From NCBI GenBank assembly GCA_903904685.1, contig CAIVDS010000058.1, positions 62,001-126,000 on the forward strand: a DNA stretch of 64,000 bases, in the 5' to 3' direction. The DNA comes from an uncultured Verrucomicrobiota bacterium (GTDB taxonomy: Bacteria > Verrucomicrobiota > Verrucomicrobiia > Opitutales > Opitutaceae). The notes under the pieces are model-generated. The model saw only the letters and a program-made list of their open reading frames with translations. It was not told where the DNA came from and made no database searches. Below, piece by piece: positions 46,511 through 55,684 of the stretch; within the stretch, counting starts at the first letter, position 1; the number at the start of each line of letters is the position of its first letter. A program made the position numbers and the translations under genes.

Positions 46511-47821
46511 ATGAAAAAGCTACTCATCATTTCGCCGCATTTTCCTCCGATCAACGCTCCGGACATGCAGCGCGTGCGGCTGGCCCTGCCTTATCTGCGG
46601 GCCCATGGCTGGGAGCCCACGGTGTTGGCGATCTCGCCGGAATCGATCGAGGGCGCCGTCATGGACAAACATCTGGAGGACACGTATCCGGCGGATATCC
46701 GCGTGATTCGCGTCAAGGGACTGAACTCGCGTTTCACCCGCTGGGCCGGAATCGGCAGTCTGTGGTGGCGTTGCGGGCGCGCCTTGACGGAAGCCGGCGA
46801 GGGATTGTTGAAAAAGGAGCGGTTCGACCTGGCGTTTATCAGCACGACGCAGTTCAGCGCGTTCCAACTCGGGCCGCGCTGGTTGCGCCGGTATGGCCTG
46901 CCCTACGTGCTCGATTACCAGGATCCGTGGATCAACGACTACTACCGTCTCACCGGAGTGCGTCCGCCGGGAGGCCACCTGAAATTCGCCTTCAGCCAGT
47001 GGGAGGCTTCGCGCATCGAACCGGTCGCCCTGCGGGAGGCCGCCGGCATCATTTCCGTTTCGCATTCCTACGGTGCGATGCTGGCGGACCATTATCCGTG
47101 GTTTCTCGCCAGCCGGCTCAAGCTGCTGCCCTTCGGCGCGTCGAAGGCGGATTTCGAGTCGTTGGGCAGCTACCAGCCGCCGCAGCTGTTGATCGATTTC
47201 AAGGACGGCTGCTTCCATCATGTTTACGCGGGGCGGTGCGGACCCGACATGACGTTCGCGCTCACGGTGCTGTTCCGCTCCTTCAACTTGTTTCGCGAAA
47301 GCCATCCCGAGCAGGCCGCGAAAATGAGGTTCCATTTCATCGGCACCGATTACGCGCCACCTCCGCTGGGACGCGACTGGGTCTTGCCGATCGCGAAGAA
47401 CGAGGGATGCCTGGACTACGTGCGGGAGCACCGCTATCGCGTGCCGTATTTCGACTCCCTGTATTATCTGCGCAACGCCGATGCGCTGGTCGCCGTGGGC
47501 TCGAACGATCCGACCTACAGCGCGTCGAAATTCTTCCCCTACGTGCTCGCCCGGCGCCCGCTCCTCATGATCTTCCACAAGGACAGCCCGGTCCTCCGCT
47601 TCGGCCAGAATGTGGGCGCGGGGGTGGCGCACGGCTTCACGGGTCCGGAGGACATCACGACCTTGGCCGCCGACATTCATCGCCGCTGGTTCGTCGATGG
47701 AGAATGCCACCGGTATACGGCGTTCAACGAAGCGGCGTTCGAGCCTTTCTCGGCCGCCCGCATGACCGACGGGCTGGTGGCGGTCTTTGAGGAGGCGATG
47801 AAAAAAAAACCGCAGTCTTAA
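46511..47821 (+). CDS. Glycosyltransferase (GT4-like), cell-envelope sugar transfer
   Basis: A 436-residue protein with N-terminal GT-B half (LLIISPHFPPINAPDMQRVR, a common start of WecB/ExoL-like GT4 proteins), central LRRYGLPYVLDYQDPWINDYY and C-terminal half with GTDYAPPPLGRDW and SLYYLRNADALVAVGSND. The DYQDPW motif is shared by polysaccharide GT4 enzymes. No membrane helix. It precedes a small membrane protein and another glycosyltransferase on the same strand, a cluster probably for envelope polysaccharide. The donor sugar is unknown. An in-frame ATG at 46483 would add nine residues. Confidence 0.78.
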   Translation: MKKLLIISPHFPPINAPDMQRVRLALPYLRAHGWEPTVLAISPESIEGAVMDKHLEDTYPADIRVIRVKGLNSRFTRWAGIGSLWWRCGRALTEAGEGLLKKERFDLAFISTTQFSAFQLGPRWLRRYGLPYVLDYQDPWINDYYRLTGVRPPGGHLKFAFSQWEASRIEPVALREAAGIISVSHSYGAMLADHYPWFLASRLKLLPFGASKADFESLGSYQPPQLLIDFKDGCFHHVYAGRCGPDMTFALTVLFRSFNLFRESHPEQAAKMRFHFIGTDYAPPPLGRDWVLPIAKNEGCLDYVREHRYRVPYFDSLYYLRNADALVAVGSNDPTYSASKFFPYVLARRPLLMIFHKDSPVLRFGQNVGAGVAHGFTGPEDITTLAADIHRRWFVDGECHRYTAFNEAAFEPFSAARMTDGLVAVFEEAMKKKPQS

Positions 47822-47877
47822 ACTGACGGCTAGCTTTTTCTGTTCTCCTGTTTTTTATACGTTCCGTTGTTTTCCCT

Positions 47878-48339
47878 GTGACAAAATCCCCTTCTTTATT
47901 TCGCCGGGTGGCAGGACTGTGCCTGGCGCTGGCGGTCATTTTTATTTTTGATTATTTCACATCTTACGAGGTGAACATAGGGCCGCTCTACATGCTCGCG
48001 GCCGGTTACGCGGCGTGGCAGCTGGGTTTTTTGGGAGGAACTTTTTTTGCATTCTTATGCATGGGGCTGTGGGCGTCGTGCGATTACCTCACCGGGCATC
48101 GTTACTCGCAATTATGGTTGTTTATCGAGAATGCCGCCATTCGTTTATTTACCTACGAGATGACGGTGGCGGCGGTCTTCATTTACAAGCGCACATTGGA
48201 AGCCCACCGGCGTCGGCTGGCCATGCTGGAGCGTTTGCTGTCGGTGTGTCCCGGATGCGGGTGCATCACAGTGAACGAGGCCGGCTGGCGCAAGGCCTCG
48301 GAATTCCATCAAAAACCAAAGTCGCTCTACACCCTGTGA
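47878..48339 (+). CDS. Small membrane protein with a C-terminal Cys motif
   Basis: A 153-residue protein (GTG start) with about three hydrophobic segments (LFRRVAGLCLALAVIFIFDY; GPLYMLAAGYAAWQLGFLGG; and TYEMTVAAVFIYK), then a polar tail with RRLAMLERLLSVCPGCGCI. The membrane part resembles the N-terminal sensor part of GGDEF or kinase proteins; the tail resembles the ICMYCKKIR motif found after PAS/receiver units in signalling proteins, but the effector domain is absent. It may be a truncated or stand-alone sensor. It lies between the two glycosyltransferases (56 and 28 bp). Confidence 0.6.
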   Translation: MTKSPSLFRRVAGLCLALAVIFIFDYFTSYEVNIGPLYMLAAGYAAWQLGFLGGTFFAFLCMGLWASCDYLTGHRYSQLWLFIENAAIRLFTYEMTVAAVFIYKRTLEAHRRRLAMLERLLSVCPGCGCITVNEAGWRKASEFHQKPKSLYTL

Positions 48340-48367
48340 CCCACGTGCGCCGCCACCCACAAGCCCG

Positions 48368-49561
48368 ATGCCACTCCGGATACTTCACGCGTTATACACG
48401 GTTGACCCGAAGGCCGCGGGGCTGACCGAGGACGTGCTTTTGCTGTCGGCGGCCCATCGGGGCCTCAAACATCGGATTGAAATTCTAACCTTCGATGCCC
48501 CGGGCACCTCTTGGTTGCTGGAACTGGGTATGCCGGTGCATCGGGTCGCCTCACGGCAATTTCTACAATGGTTGCGCGGGCATGCCGCCGGGTATGACTG
48601 CGTGCTCGTCAGCGGGATTGCCGGCTTTAACGCCTTCCGGGCATGGCAGGTATTGCGGGAGGTCGACGCGCCTTATTTCATTTTTGCGCCTCGGCATCCC
48701 GGCTTCCCTTCCGGTCTGCCCAAGCAGTTTGAAAAGTGGAAACAACGGCTGTGCTGGCCGTGGGCCGGGTATCCGTTGCTCCGCGACGCCCATGCGGTTT
48801 TCTTTTCAAGCGAAGAGGCCAGGCGTCAGGCGCGACAATCGTTCTGGCCCTACGATTGCCACGAGTTTCTGCTGACTTGCGGTGTCGCCGGGCCGCCGGC
48901 CGGTGTTGCCGGGGGTGCCCGTGACGAATTTTTTGCCGTGCATCCGGAGTTGCTCGGCAAACGCATTTTCACCGTTTTCGCCGACGGGTCCGGCAACGTT
49001 CCGGATATCCTGCTCGGGGCGGTGCGCACTCTGCTCGATGCGGGCCGATGGGAACGCGGCTCCATGCGACTCTTGATCGCGGGAGGCGCCGGCGATACGC
49101 GCGCGGTGGAACTTCATGATTTGGGCGACATCGTGACCTTGGTCGGCAAACCGCCAGACCGTGAGCGGTGGGGGATGCTGCAAGCCTCCGAAGCTCTCAT
49201 CCAGCCGACGCACAGGGAAAACTCCGGCCGGATGGTGGCCGAGGCATTCTCAGTCGGAACTCCGGTGTTGATCGCCCGGGGAGTAAACCTATGGCGAGAG
49301 GTCATGCTCCACGCGGCGGGATGCGCCGGAGATGACACGGCGGAGGGCTACGCTGAACTTTTCACCCACTGGTTCGACCAGTCTCCCGCAGAGCGCGCCG
49401 CCATGCGCACCCACGCCCGGCAGGGATTTGAAACGCACTTCAGCGAGCAAGCCGCCGCCAACACCCTGACGGCCGTGGCCTATCTTTTGATCGGTGCCAG
49501 CCGGGCGAATGAAAACCCAAACGCCCCGGAGATTTTCAGGAACGAAACGGATTTCCTCTGA
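48368..49561 (+). CDS. Glycosyltransferase (GT4-like)
   Basis: A 397-residue GT-B glycosyltransferase. The N-terminal domain has LRILHALYTVDPKAAGLTED; the C-terminal domain holds the GT4-type nucleotide-sugar site around EALIQPTHRENSGRMVAEAF (the conserved EX7E region) and LLIAGGAGDTR. No membrane helix or signal. It is third in a same-strand cluster with another glycosyltransferase and a membrane protein. Its acceptor is unknown, with envelope polysaccharide or lipopolysaccharide the likely product. Confidence 0.78.
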   Translation: MPLRILHALYTVDPKAAGLTEDVLLLSAAHRGLKHRIEILTFDAPGTSWLLELGMPVHRVASRQFLQWLRGHAAGYDCVLVSGIAGFNAFRAWQVLREVDAPYFIFAPRHPGFPSGLPKQFEKWKQRLCWPWAGYPLLRDAHAVFFSSEEARRQARQSFWPYDCHEFLLTCGVAGPPAGVAGGARDEFFAVHPELLGKRIFTVFADGSGNVPDILLGAVRTLLDAGRWERGSMRLLIAGGAGDTRAVELHDLGDIVTLVGKPPDRERWGMLQASEALIQPTHRENSGRMVAEAFSVGTPVLIARGVNLWREVMLHAAGCAGDDTAEGYAELFTHWFDQSPAERAAMRTHARQGFETHFSEQAAANTLTAVAYLLIGASRANENPNAPEIFRNETDFL

Positions 49562-49584
49562 CTCGCGGATCACCCTGGCGCGAT

Positions 49585-50799
49585 TCAAGGCGAAGACGGC
49601 GAGTCGGTCGGTTTGCCCGCGGAGTGGACCGCATCGAGCGTCGTTTTGAGCAGGACGTTGAACATCGGATCAGGCCGCTGTTGCGCGAGTATCCACTCCA
49701 GATAACGACGCACCAGCGGATGTTTATAGGCATTGGCACCAAGCGACCACTGGGCGGCTTTTAGAATCAACTCCTGCATCATTTCGGGTGTCGGCCCCTT
49801 CGAGGTTGCGGCGGACGGGTTGGCCTTGAACCGCTCCAGCGCGCCGAGTGAACGATGCAAGGTGAGCGCGGAAGCGATGCGGTCGACCGGGGCAAACGCG
49901 CCGGTTGCGAAGAAGCGTCCCCAAAGCAGATCGAGTTGCATCGGGTCGTTGAAATCGCCGCGATCGGCGTCGGGCCACGGGCCTTTGCTCAGATCGGCAT
50001 AGGTGGGATCGTTCCGCCACGCATAACCGAGGACAAACAGCAGGAGAGTGCGATCGGCGGCGTTGGCGTTTTTCAGCCGGTCCAGAAATACGGCCGCGAG
50101 CCAGGGATTGGCTTTCAGCACTTCCTCGTAAAATCCAAGAATAGGCGGCCACGCATCGGTATTGTCCTTGGAAAGAGAGGCGGCGATTTTGAAGAGGGCA
50201 GGCAGTGCCAGTTCGGGCGAGGGGTTCAGGTAATACGACGCCATCCAACCGGAGGGATTAAAGCCGGTCGGCAGCAAGGGTTCGACGTAAGGTGCGACCT
50301 GCAGCGTTACGGTCTTGCGAGTGGAGGTGCCGGCGACGCGGTCCTGGGCGGTCACAGCGAAGATATAGTTGCCCAGTGGATCGCCGGATTCTGCGCTGAA
50401 CGACGCGTTCTGACCGGCGTAGGCTAGCAGAGTGATGTCCGGAACGGGACCGACGCAAAGCCGCAAGTCGTGGCCGGCCCGCTGGGTCTTTCCGCCTGGG
50501 TAGGTGATGTCGAGATCGTAGATCAGCGAGGCACGCTTGGACGCGTTGACCGAGTAGTTTTTGGCCAACACGACGAGGTCGATGCGCTGGCCGGGAAAGA
50601 TGCTCGTGGCATCCCGGAAATCCGGTCCGGCGCCATTGGCGGTGTGGGCGTAGAAATCGTGCGTGGCGTATTGCGTGGTGGCGACGAGGACGATCTCCAG
50701 CGGCTTCGCCGGATCGGCGCGCCGGACGGTCTGGGCAGGGGCGGTCGGACCGGCAGAAAAGGCGGCGAGCAAAAGAACGGGCCAAGTGGAAACTTTCAT
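49585..50799 (-). CDS. Secreted protein of unknown function
   Basis: A 404-residue exported protein with a signal peptide (MKVSTWPVLLLAAFSAGP, cleavage near AQT). Residues ~30-175 are beta-rich and may form an immunoglobulin-like domain (PLEIVLVATTQYATHDFYAH; GNYIFAVTAQDRVAGTS). The rest is helical and soluble (KAAQWSLGANAYKHPLVRRY). No enzyme motif recognised. It is 24 bp from the downstream end of the glycosyltransferase (convergent) and 64 bp downstream of the subtilase gene on the same strand, so both may be co-expressed. Confidence 0.6.
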   Translation of the reverse strand: MKVSTWPVLLLAAFSAGPTAPAQTVRRADPAKPLEIVLVATTQYATHDFYAHTANGAGPDFRDATSIFPGQRIDLVVLAKNYSVNASKRASLIYDLDITYPGGKTQRAGHDLRLCVGPVPDITLLAYAGQNASFSAESGDPLGNYIFAVTAQDRVAGTSTRKTVTLQVAPYVEPLLPTGFNPSGWMASYYLNPSPELALPALFKIAASLSKDNTDAWPPILGFYEEVLKANPWLAAVFLDRLKNANAADRTLLLFVLGYAWRNDPTYADLSKGPWPDADRGDFNDPMQLDLLWGRFFATGAFAPVDRIASALTLHRSLGALERFKANPSAATSKGPTPEMMQELILKAAQWSLGANAYKHPLVRRYLEWILAQQRPDPMFNVLLKTTLDAVHSAGKPTDSPSSP

Positions 50800-50863
50800 G
50801 TTCGTAGCGGGCGCATGTTACCGAATCAATCGGTGCGATGTCGATGTCGCTCCGCGCTAGAAA

Positions 50864-52504
50864 TCATTGAGGCGGCAAAACGAGGACGCTGGCGCGACGA
50901 TTATTGGCGGGGATTTGATCGACGAAGCCGGGTGGCATCACCAACTCGGTACGCAGCACAAGGCGACCGCCTCGTGCGAGCAATGCGGGATCAACGGGCA
51001 GCTTGATGGCGACGGAGGCTCCGGGGGGCAGCGATGGAACAGCGTAGGTGCCGGCGGAACCGTTGACATCGGCGTTGAGCATCAGTCCTTCGCCGCCGCG
51101 TGCGCCGCGATTTTGGATCACGATGGAGATCGTGGCGGTTTCGGCATCATAAGTATTGCTGGAAAGAGCGATGTCGGCGCGCGACGGGTCGTTGCGGGCC
51201 ATCGCCCAGCCGAGGTCAACCACACCGTTGCCGTAATCGGGATCAGGGCCGGCGGGGCCGCCGTCGTCGGCGTGCGTTTGGAGAACCTGCACGGCTTGCG
51301 CGGCGGTGAGGCCCGGTGTTTCCGACATGACCGCGGCGATGGCGCCGGCCACGACCGGCGCGCTGGCGGAGGTGCCACTGAAGAGCCTGCGTTCACCGTT
51401 CAGTCCGGCGGTCTGGATACCGTAGCCGGGCGCGGTGAGGTGGAGCTGCGGACCGGAGTTGGAGAAATTCACCTGCTGGCCGGTGGCGTCGACCGCGCCG
51501 ACCGAGACGACACGCGGATCGGCGGCGGGCCAGGTGAGACGGGAGGCCTGATCATTGCCGGCGGCGGCAACGATGACAACCCCGTGATCGACGGCGTAAC
51601 CGATGCCCCGGTCGAGCACCTCAGAGGTCGAGTAGCCGCCCATGCTGATGTTGATGATCTGCACCCCCGCATCGACTGCGGCGACGATGGCTTGCGTGAC
51701 CGTGAACGCGTCGCTCTTGCCGTCGGCTTCCGTCACGCGGATACTCAAGATCCCGGCGGCAGGGGAGACGCCACGGGCATCTGCCGATGTCCCGGCGGCG
51801 AGCGCGGCAACGCTGGTACCATGGGCGCTGTCTTCACCGCTGCCGGTGTAGCCAAGCCCAATGTCGAGATAGCGCAACCGTCCGCCGCCCAGTGTCGCAT
51901 CCGGCACCGCACCGCCGTCGAGCACGGCGATGGTCACGCCACGGCCCCAACCGGAGTTGTCGGTGGTGATACCAAGGGCGGCGAGCAAGTTGTCTCGCAC
52001 CGGCACTTGTGGTTGCACGGAGCGTTCTTCGGGCATGGGCGGCGTCTGGATGAACGTGTTGGCCGCCACCCCGCCGTAATCGTTGGCATGGGCCAGCAAC
52101 TCTTGCGCAAACGTGTCGTAAGCGCGCACCCGGACGCGGGCGATGGCGAGCGGGTCGATTTTGCCCAGCACTTCGACGCCGGCCTGGGCGGCGCGGGCGA
52201 GGAAGCGGCGGTAGCCGTCGGCGTTTTTGAAAATCAACACCGCCTCGTGCTCGCGGACTCCGGCATGGGTCAGCCGGTTTCCGAGCTTTGCGACGAGCAT
52301 GGCGGCGTTCTCGGTCTGCGCAAGATCACGACCGGTGGGATCGTCGGTTTCTGTAGGGAGCGGAGTTTGCGCCGTGGTCGCGTCGGCAATAAGGGCTGGT
52401 TCCGGTCGGACCGCCTCGGCGCGGCGCGGCGTGAAATGCCACAACAGCCAGAGCAGGACGGCGCCGATGGCCAGCAGGATGATGATCTCGAACTTTCCTT
52501 TCAT
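50864..52504 (-). CDS. S8 subtilisin-like serine protease, membrane-anchored
   Basis: A 546-residue subtilase. An N-terminal helix (IIILLAIGAVLLWLLW) anchors it, with the protease outside the membrane. The triad is visible: Asp 196 in IAVLDGG, His 228 in DSAHGTSVAAL and Ser 379 in FSGTSASAP, with the oxyanion Asn in AAAGND (317). The pro-region (~60-165) includes a possible inhibitor domain; a C-terminal ~100-residue beta domain follows. ATG 52504 gives the anchor start; the extension to 52579 is unlikely. Divergent from the cytochrome b562-like gene. Confidence 0.9.
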   Translation of the reverse strand: MKGKFEIIILLAIGAVLLWLLWHFTPRRAEAVRPEPALIADATTAQTPLPTETDDPTGRDLAQTENAAMLVAKLGNRLTHAGVREHEAVLIFKNADGYRRFLARAAQAGVEVLGKIDPLAIARVRVRAYDTFAQELLAHANDYGGVAANTFIQTPPMPEERSVQPQVPVRDNLLAALGITTDNSGWGRGVTIAVLDGGAVPDATLGGGRLRYLDIGLGYTGSGEDSAHGTSVAALAAGTSADARGVSPAAGILSIRVTEADGKSDAFTVTQAIVAAVDAGVQIINISMGGYSTSEVLDRGIGYAVDHGVVIVAAAGNDQASRLTWPAADPRVVSVGAVDATGQQVNFSNSGPQLHLTAPGYGIQTAGLNGERRLFSGTSASAPVVAGAIAAVMSETPGLTAAQAVQVLQTHADDGGPAGPDPDYGNGVVDLGWAMARNDPSRADIALSSNTYDAETATISIVIQNRGARGGEGLMLNADVNGSAGTYAVPSLPPGASVAIKLPVDPALLARGGRLVLRTELVMPPGFVDQIPANNRRASVLVLPPQ

Positions 52505-52676
52505 GGATGGCCGTGGGCCGGATAGGTTGCGAACGGTTGGGATGCGGCGATGAAAGTTCAATAGCCTAGACGCGGGCATACCCTAAAAGTTTCGCCAAAA
52601 ACCGTTTGTCAGACCGGGGGTAACCCAGACACGTTGACTACGTCTCATCGTGTTCAACGTCTCTTCTCTCCTATTT

Positions 52677-53099
52677 ATGAAACTACGCCTATTCCTGTCC
52701 GCGATCCTCATTGCCCTTGTCTCGTCCACGATGATACGGGCCGCCGATACCGCGCTTGAAAAAGAAATGAAGGTCGTGAAAAACGCCTTCAACCAACTGA
52801 AACAGCAGGCGGCTGATCCCGCCCAAAACACTTCGTCGCTCGCACTGGTTGCCAAAATCCGCGCCGCCGCGAAGTCCGCGAGCTCCCTCGAACCTGAAAA
52901 GACCGCCGATCTGCCCGAGAAGGACCGGGCCGCGTTTGTGGCCGACTACAAGGACGAGATGAAGACGTTCATCGCCAACCTCGACAAACTGGCGGCCGCG
53001 TTGAAGGCGGGCAACAATGCGGATGCGGTCAAGATCGTATCCGATCTCAAGACCATGCAGCGCGAGGCCCACAAGGAGTTTCGCAAGTCGGAGGATTGA
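52677..53099 (+). CDS. Periplasmic cytochrome b562-like four-helix protein
   Basis: A 140-residue exported protein. The signal peptide (MKLRLFLSAILIALVSSTMI) ends near RAAD. The rest is helical, starting ADTALEKEMKVVKNAFNQL and ending KTMQREAHKEFRKSED. The C-terminal pattern (K-EGHKKF in known members) is typical of the soluble cytochrome b562/CpxP-like family. No CxxCH is present, so any haem would be non-covalent through a Met and the C-terminal His. ATG 52677 preferred; an upstream in-frame ATG at 52650 gives a longer, less hydrophobic start. Confidence 0.72.
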   Translation: MKLRLFLSAILIALVSSTMIRAADTALEKEMKVVKNAFNQLKQQAADPAQNTSSLALVAKIRAAAKSASSLEPEKTADLPEKDRAAFVADYKDEMKTFIANLDKLAAALKAGNNADAVKIVSDLKTMQREAHKEFRKSED

Positions 53100-53113
53100 G
53101 CCTTGCAGGAGTC

Positions 53114-53605
53114 TTAACCAAACAGAGCCGGCTTGATATTGGCGGCGACGTAGAGCGGATGTTTGGGGCGCCCGCTGGCGTTGCAGACAAGCGCGTAGGT
53201 TTTTTCTCGATAAGGTTTGAGCAGGTCCATGACCTGCCGATCACGATCGAGATGCGAGCCGTGTTCTCCCCAGCCACACATGACGCGATCGACTCGTTCG
53301 GCCCAGTAGTTGATCCAGTGATCGTTGTCGGGGCCGACGGGATCGGGGACGGCTTTCATGCCGACGGGCGAAGTATCGCGCCACGCGAAGAGATTCAACA
53401 TCACGAAGTGCGTGTAACCCCAAGAGTCGGAAAACCCGCGGATGCGGCGCAGTGTCGGATCGAGTTGGTTTTCGTCGGCGGTGCTCGGGTTGAGGCATAT
53501 CCAAGCGATGCCTTTGCCGGAATCAGGACGGAGCAAGTCGTCCCACCGATGAATCAGCGTGTAACGGTGGCGGCGGTCGGCGGAGAAGACGCAGGCGTTA
53601 GGCAT
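53114..53605 (-). CDS. DUF1643 domain protein
   Basis: A 163-residue protein with the DUF1643 features ACVFSADRRHRYTLIHRW, IAWICLNPSTADENQLDPTL and MLNLFAWRDT, ending with PKHPLYV. Function unknown; members occur in phages and genomic islands and near DNA-handling genes. It starts 68 bp after the methyltransferase stop on the same strand. The frame continues upstream into the methyltransferase gene but is not family-like there. No signal peptide or membrane helix. Confidence 0.82.
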   Translation of the reverse strand: MPNACVFSADRRHRYTLIHRWDDLLRPDSGKGIAWICLNPSTADENQLDPTLRRIRGFSDSWGYTHFVMLNLFAWRDTSPVGMKAVPDPVGPDNDHWINYWAERVDRVMCGWGEHGSHLDRDRQVMDLLKPYREKTYALVCNASGRPKHPLYVAANIKPALFG

Positions 53606-53673
53606 GGCGGTGAGTTCATCGTTGAAATGCAGTGCGGCGCGGGAGTCGAGTGCGAGACTCAGGGCGGTTGGAT

Positions 53674-54780
53674 TTACCGCGTCGTGACGGGCTCCGGGTG
53701 CAGAGCCTTGACATGTTTCCAGCGCCAGGTGTCCACATCGGGCCAGTGGCTGATGGTGAGGGTGATGTCGATGACGTCGCCTTCCGCGAGGTGGTCGCGG
53801 TCGGTGCGGAGGATGCGGTAACCCCAGTTGGTCGCGCGATCGGCGTCGAGCGGACTGGAATTGAGCGAGAGATCGTCGTCCACCAGCGCGCGGAAATACA
53901 CAACGTAGCCATCGAGTCGGCCGGCGCGCGTGATCGTGCGGGTGAAGCGCAGCTCCGTCGGCAGGTCGGTGGCGGATTTCAAGGTTCCGAGGTCGAGGGT
54001 CAGGACCGGAGATGCGTTGCTTAGGAGGTAGTCGATGTAACCGAGGTCGGCGGCGGGGATGTGGTAGTAGTGCGGGTCCTGCGGGCGTTCGCGGTCCATG
54101 CAGGAGTAGTCGATGCCGTGGACATTCAGATCCCACATGTGGGGAACGAAACGGGTGTCGCGCACCTTGACGGGTTCGCAGAACAGCTCGAAGCGACTCG
54201 GCAGGATGAGGCCGCCCGGCTTGAGCAGGCGGTCGCGAAGGTCGGTGATGTTGGTAACCATGTCCTCGTCGAAGAGGTAGTCGCCCATTTGCTCGTGGAG
54301 AATGACGTCCACCGGTGCGTCGAGCCTGAGGTCCTTGCTGTGGGTGCTGACGAACTCGACGTTTTCGATGCGGTTGTGGGCGGCGAGCGTCTTGGCGTGC
54401 TCAAGCACGACGGAGTGGTCGATGGCGTAAACCTTGGAGGCGCCGCGGCGCGAGGCGAAGGCGGCGAGGATTCCGGTGCCGGTGCCGAGGTCGATGACGC
54501 GGTCGCCGGGCTTGATGTGGCGGGCGATGGCGGCGTAGTAGAAATCCATGCGCGGTTTGTCGGCGAGCATTTTTTCCTGTTCGTAAAACTGGGCGAAGTA
54601 ACTGCGGTTGAATTCGCGGTAGCGCTCGTTCTGGGTCGGCTCAACGTCGGGCTCGGGCGTTGGGTAGACCCAGCGGTTGAGCCGCTGGCTGAAGATGATT
54701 TTCGCGGCGAGTTTCCCGCGCAGACGGCGCAGCAATTGAAGGAAAGCAGACCAAGGACTGCGAGGAGATGAACTGGGCAT
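53674..54780 (-). CDS. PRMT-like class I methyltransferase
   Basis: A 368-residue SAM-dependent methyltransferase. The SAM site VIDLGTGTGILAAFASRRGA is at ~115-135. The strand-two Asp motif VYAIDHS and HEQMGDYLFDEDM (double-E-type loop, here Glu and Asp) resemble protein arginine methyltransferases. Bacterial PRMT-like proteins are known but rare and their targets are unclear. A C-terminal beta-barrel-like half follows (~215-365). ATG 54780 (MPSSSPRSPWSAFLQL) was chosen; a longer open frame overlaps the divergent DTW gene. Starts 116 bp from that gene. Confidence 0.75.
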   Translation of the reverse strand: MPSSSPRSPWSAFLQLLRRLRGKLAAKIIFSQRLNRWVYPTPEPDVEPTQNERYREFNRSYFAQFYEQEKMLADKPRMDFYYAAIARHIKPGDRVIDLGTGTGILAAFASRRGASKVYAIDHSVVLEHAKTLAAHNRIENVEFVSTHSKDLRLDAPVDVILHEQMGDYLFDEDMVTNITDLRDRLLKPGGLILPSRFELFCEPVKVRDTRFVPHMWDLNVHGIDYSCMDRERPQDPHYYHIPAADLGYIDYLLSNASPVLTLDLGTLKSATDLPTELRFTRTITRAGRLDGYVVYFRALVDDDLSLNSSPLDADRATNWGYRILRTDRDHLAEGDVIDITLTISHWPDVDTWRWKHVKALHPEPVTTR

Positions 54781-54895
54781 GGGAGGCGAAGCGATAGAGC
54801 TTCGAGACATTGAAAATGCGTTTGCCGGGTAAAGCCAGTGCAACCCGAGAGTGGTTTTGTGCCTTGCGACCTTGGGGTTTGCGCGCCCCGATGGC

Positions 54896-55666
54896 ATGAC
54901 GATGGCCCGAAGTGTTGTTCTCAATCCGACGCCGCGCTGCATGCGCTGCCAGCATTTGCCCCGGTGGTGCATTTGTGACGGGCTGCGGACGCTGGAGTGT
55001 CCTTTGGCGATCGATGTCCTCATGCACAGTCGCGAGGCGTGGCGGCCGAGCAGCACGGGGCATCTCATCAAGCGCGTCATCCCCGCGTCGCGTCAGCATG
55101 TTTACACCCACGGCACACCGTTGGACCGTGCGCAGATCGCGCGGCCGGGGAAAACGCTGTGGATTCTGCACCCGCTTGGAGAGCCGTTGCCGTCGGATCA
55201 AGCGTCGGGAGATCTGCAAATCCTGCTGCTCGACGGAAGCTGGGGCGAGGCGGCGGACATGAAGAAGGCGGTCGAAGGCTGGGGGCGGCGGGTGAGCCTG
55301 CCGATGACGGGGAAGAGCCGCTACTGGTTGCGCGCACAGCAGGGCGAGGGGCAGTTCTCCACAATTGAGGCGCTCTTGTTTGTTCTGGGGTCGCTCGGGT
55401 TGAAGGTGGAGCACGACGCACTCCGACTTCAGTTGGAACTTCACGTGTTTGCGGGGTTGTCCACACGGGGGCACAAGACGCTGGTGGCGGATTTTCTGGC
55501 GGACTCGCCGTTAGTCGAGGCGATGTCGGATCTGCTGCGCCGGTTGCAACCGCAGTCGCCGGTGGAGAAGCGGGCGTTGCAGGCTCGACTGGCGGAACGG
55601 TTGGCCGCCGGAACGGATGTTGAACTCAAGCGAAGCGGAGTTGCCGGCGGGCTGAGCGGCCCATAA
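54896..55666 (+). CDS. DTW-domain protein (tRNA acp3U-type transferase)
   Basis: A 256-residue protein of the DTW family, several of which add a 3-amino-3-carboxypropyl group to uridine in tRNA (TapT/TuaA-type). The zinc-binding CMRCQHLPRWCICD lies near the start; the core has ILHPLGEPLPSD and the DTW-equivalent LLLDGSWGEAADMKK (DGSW instead of DTW), then ALLFVLGSLGL. No signal peptide. ATG 54896 or 54902; a GTG at 54851 is possible. It precedes purT by 18 bp, likely one transcript. Confidence 0.82.
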   Translation: MTMARSVVLNPTPRCMRCQHLPRWCICDGLRTLECPLAIDVLMHSREAWRPSSTGHLIKRVIPASRQHVYTHGTPLDRAQIARPGKTLWILHPLGEPLPSDQASGDLQILLLDGSWGEAADMKKAVEGWGRRVSLPMTGKSRYWLRAQQGEGQFSTIEALLFVLGSLGLKVEHDALRLQLELHVFAGLSTRGHKTLVADFLADSPLVEAMSDLLRRLQPQSPVEKRALQARLAERLAAGTDVELKRSGVAGGLSGP

Positions 55667-55684
55667 GGTTAGTCACTTTTCACC

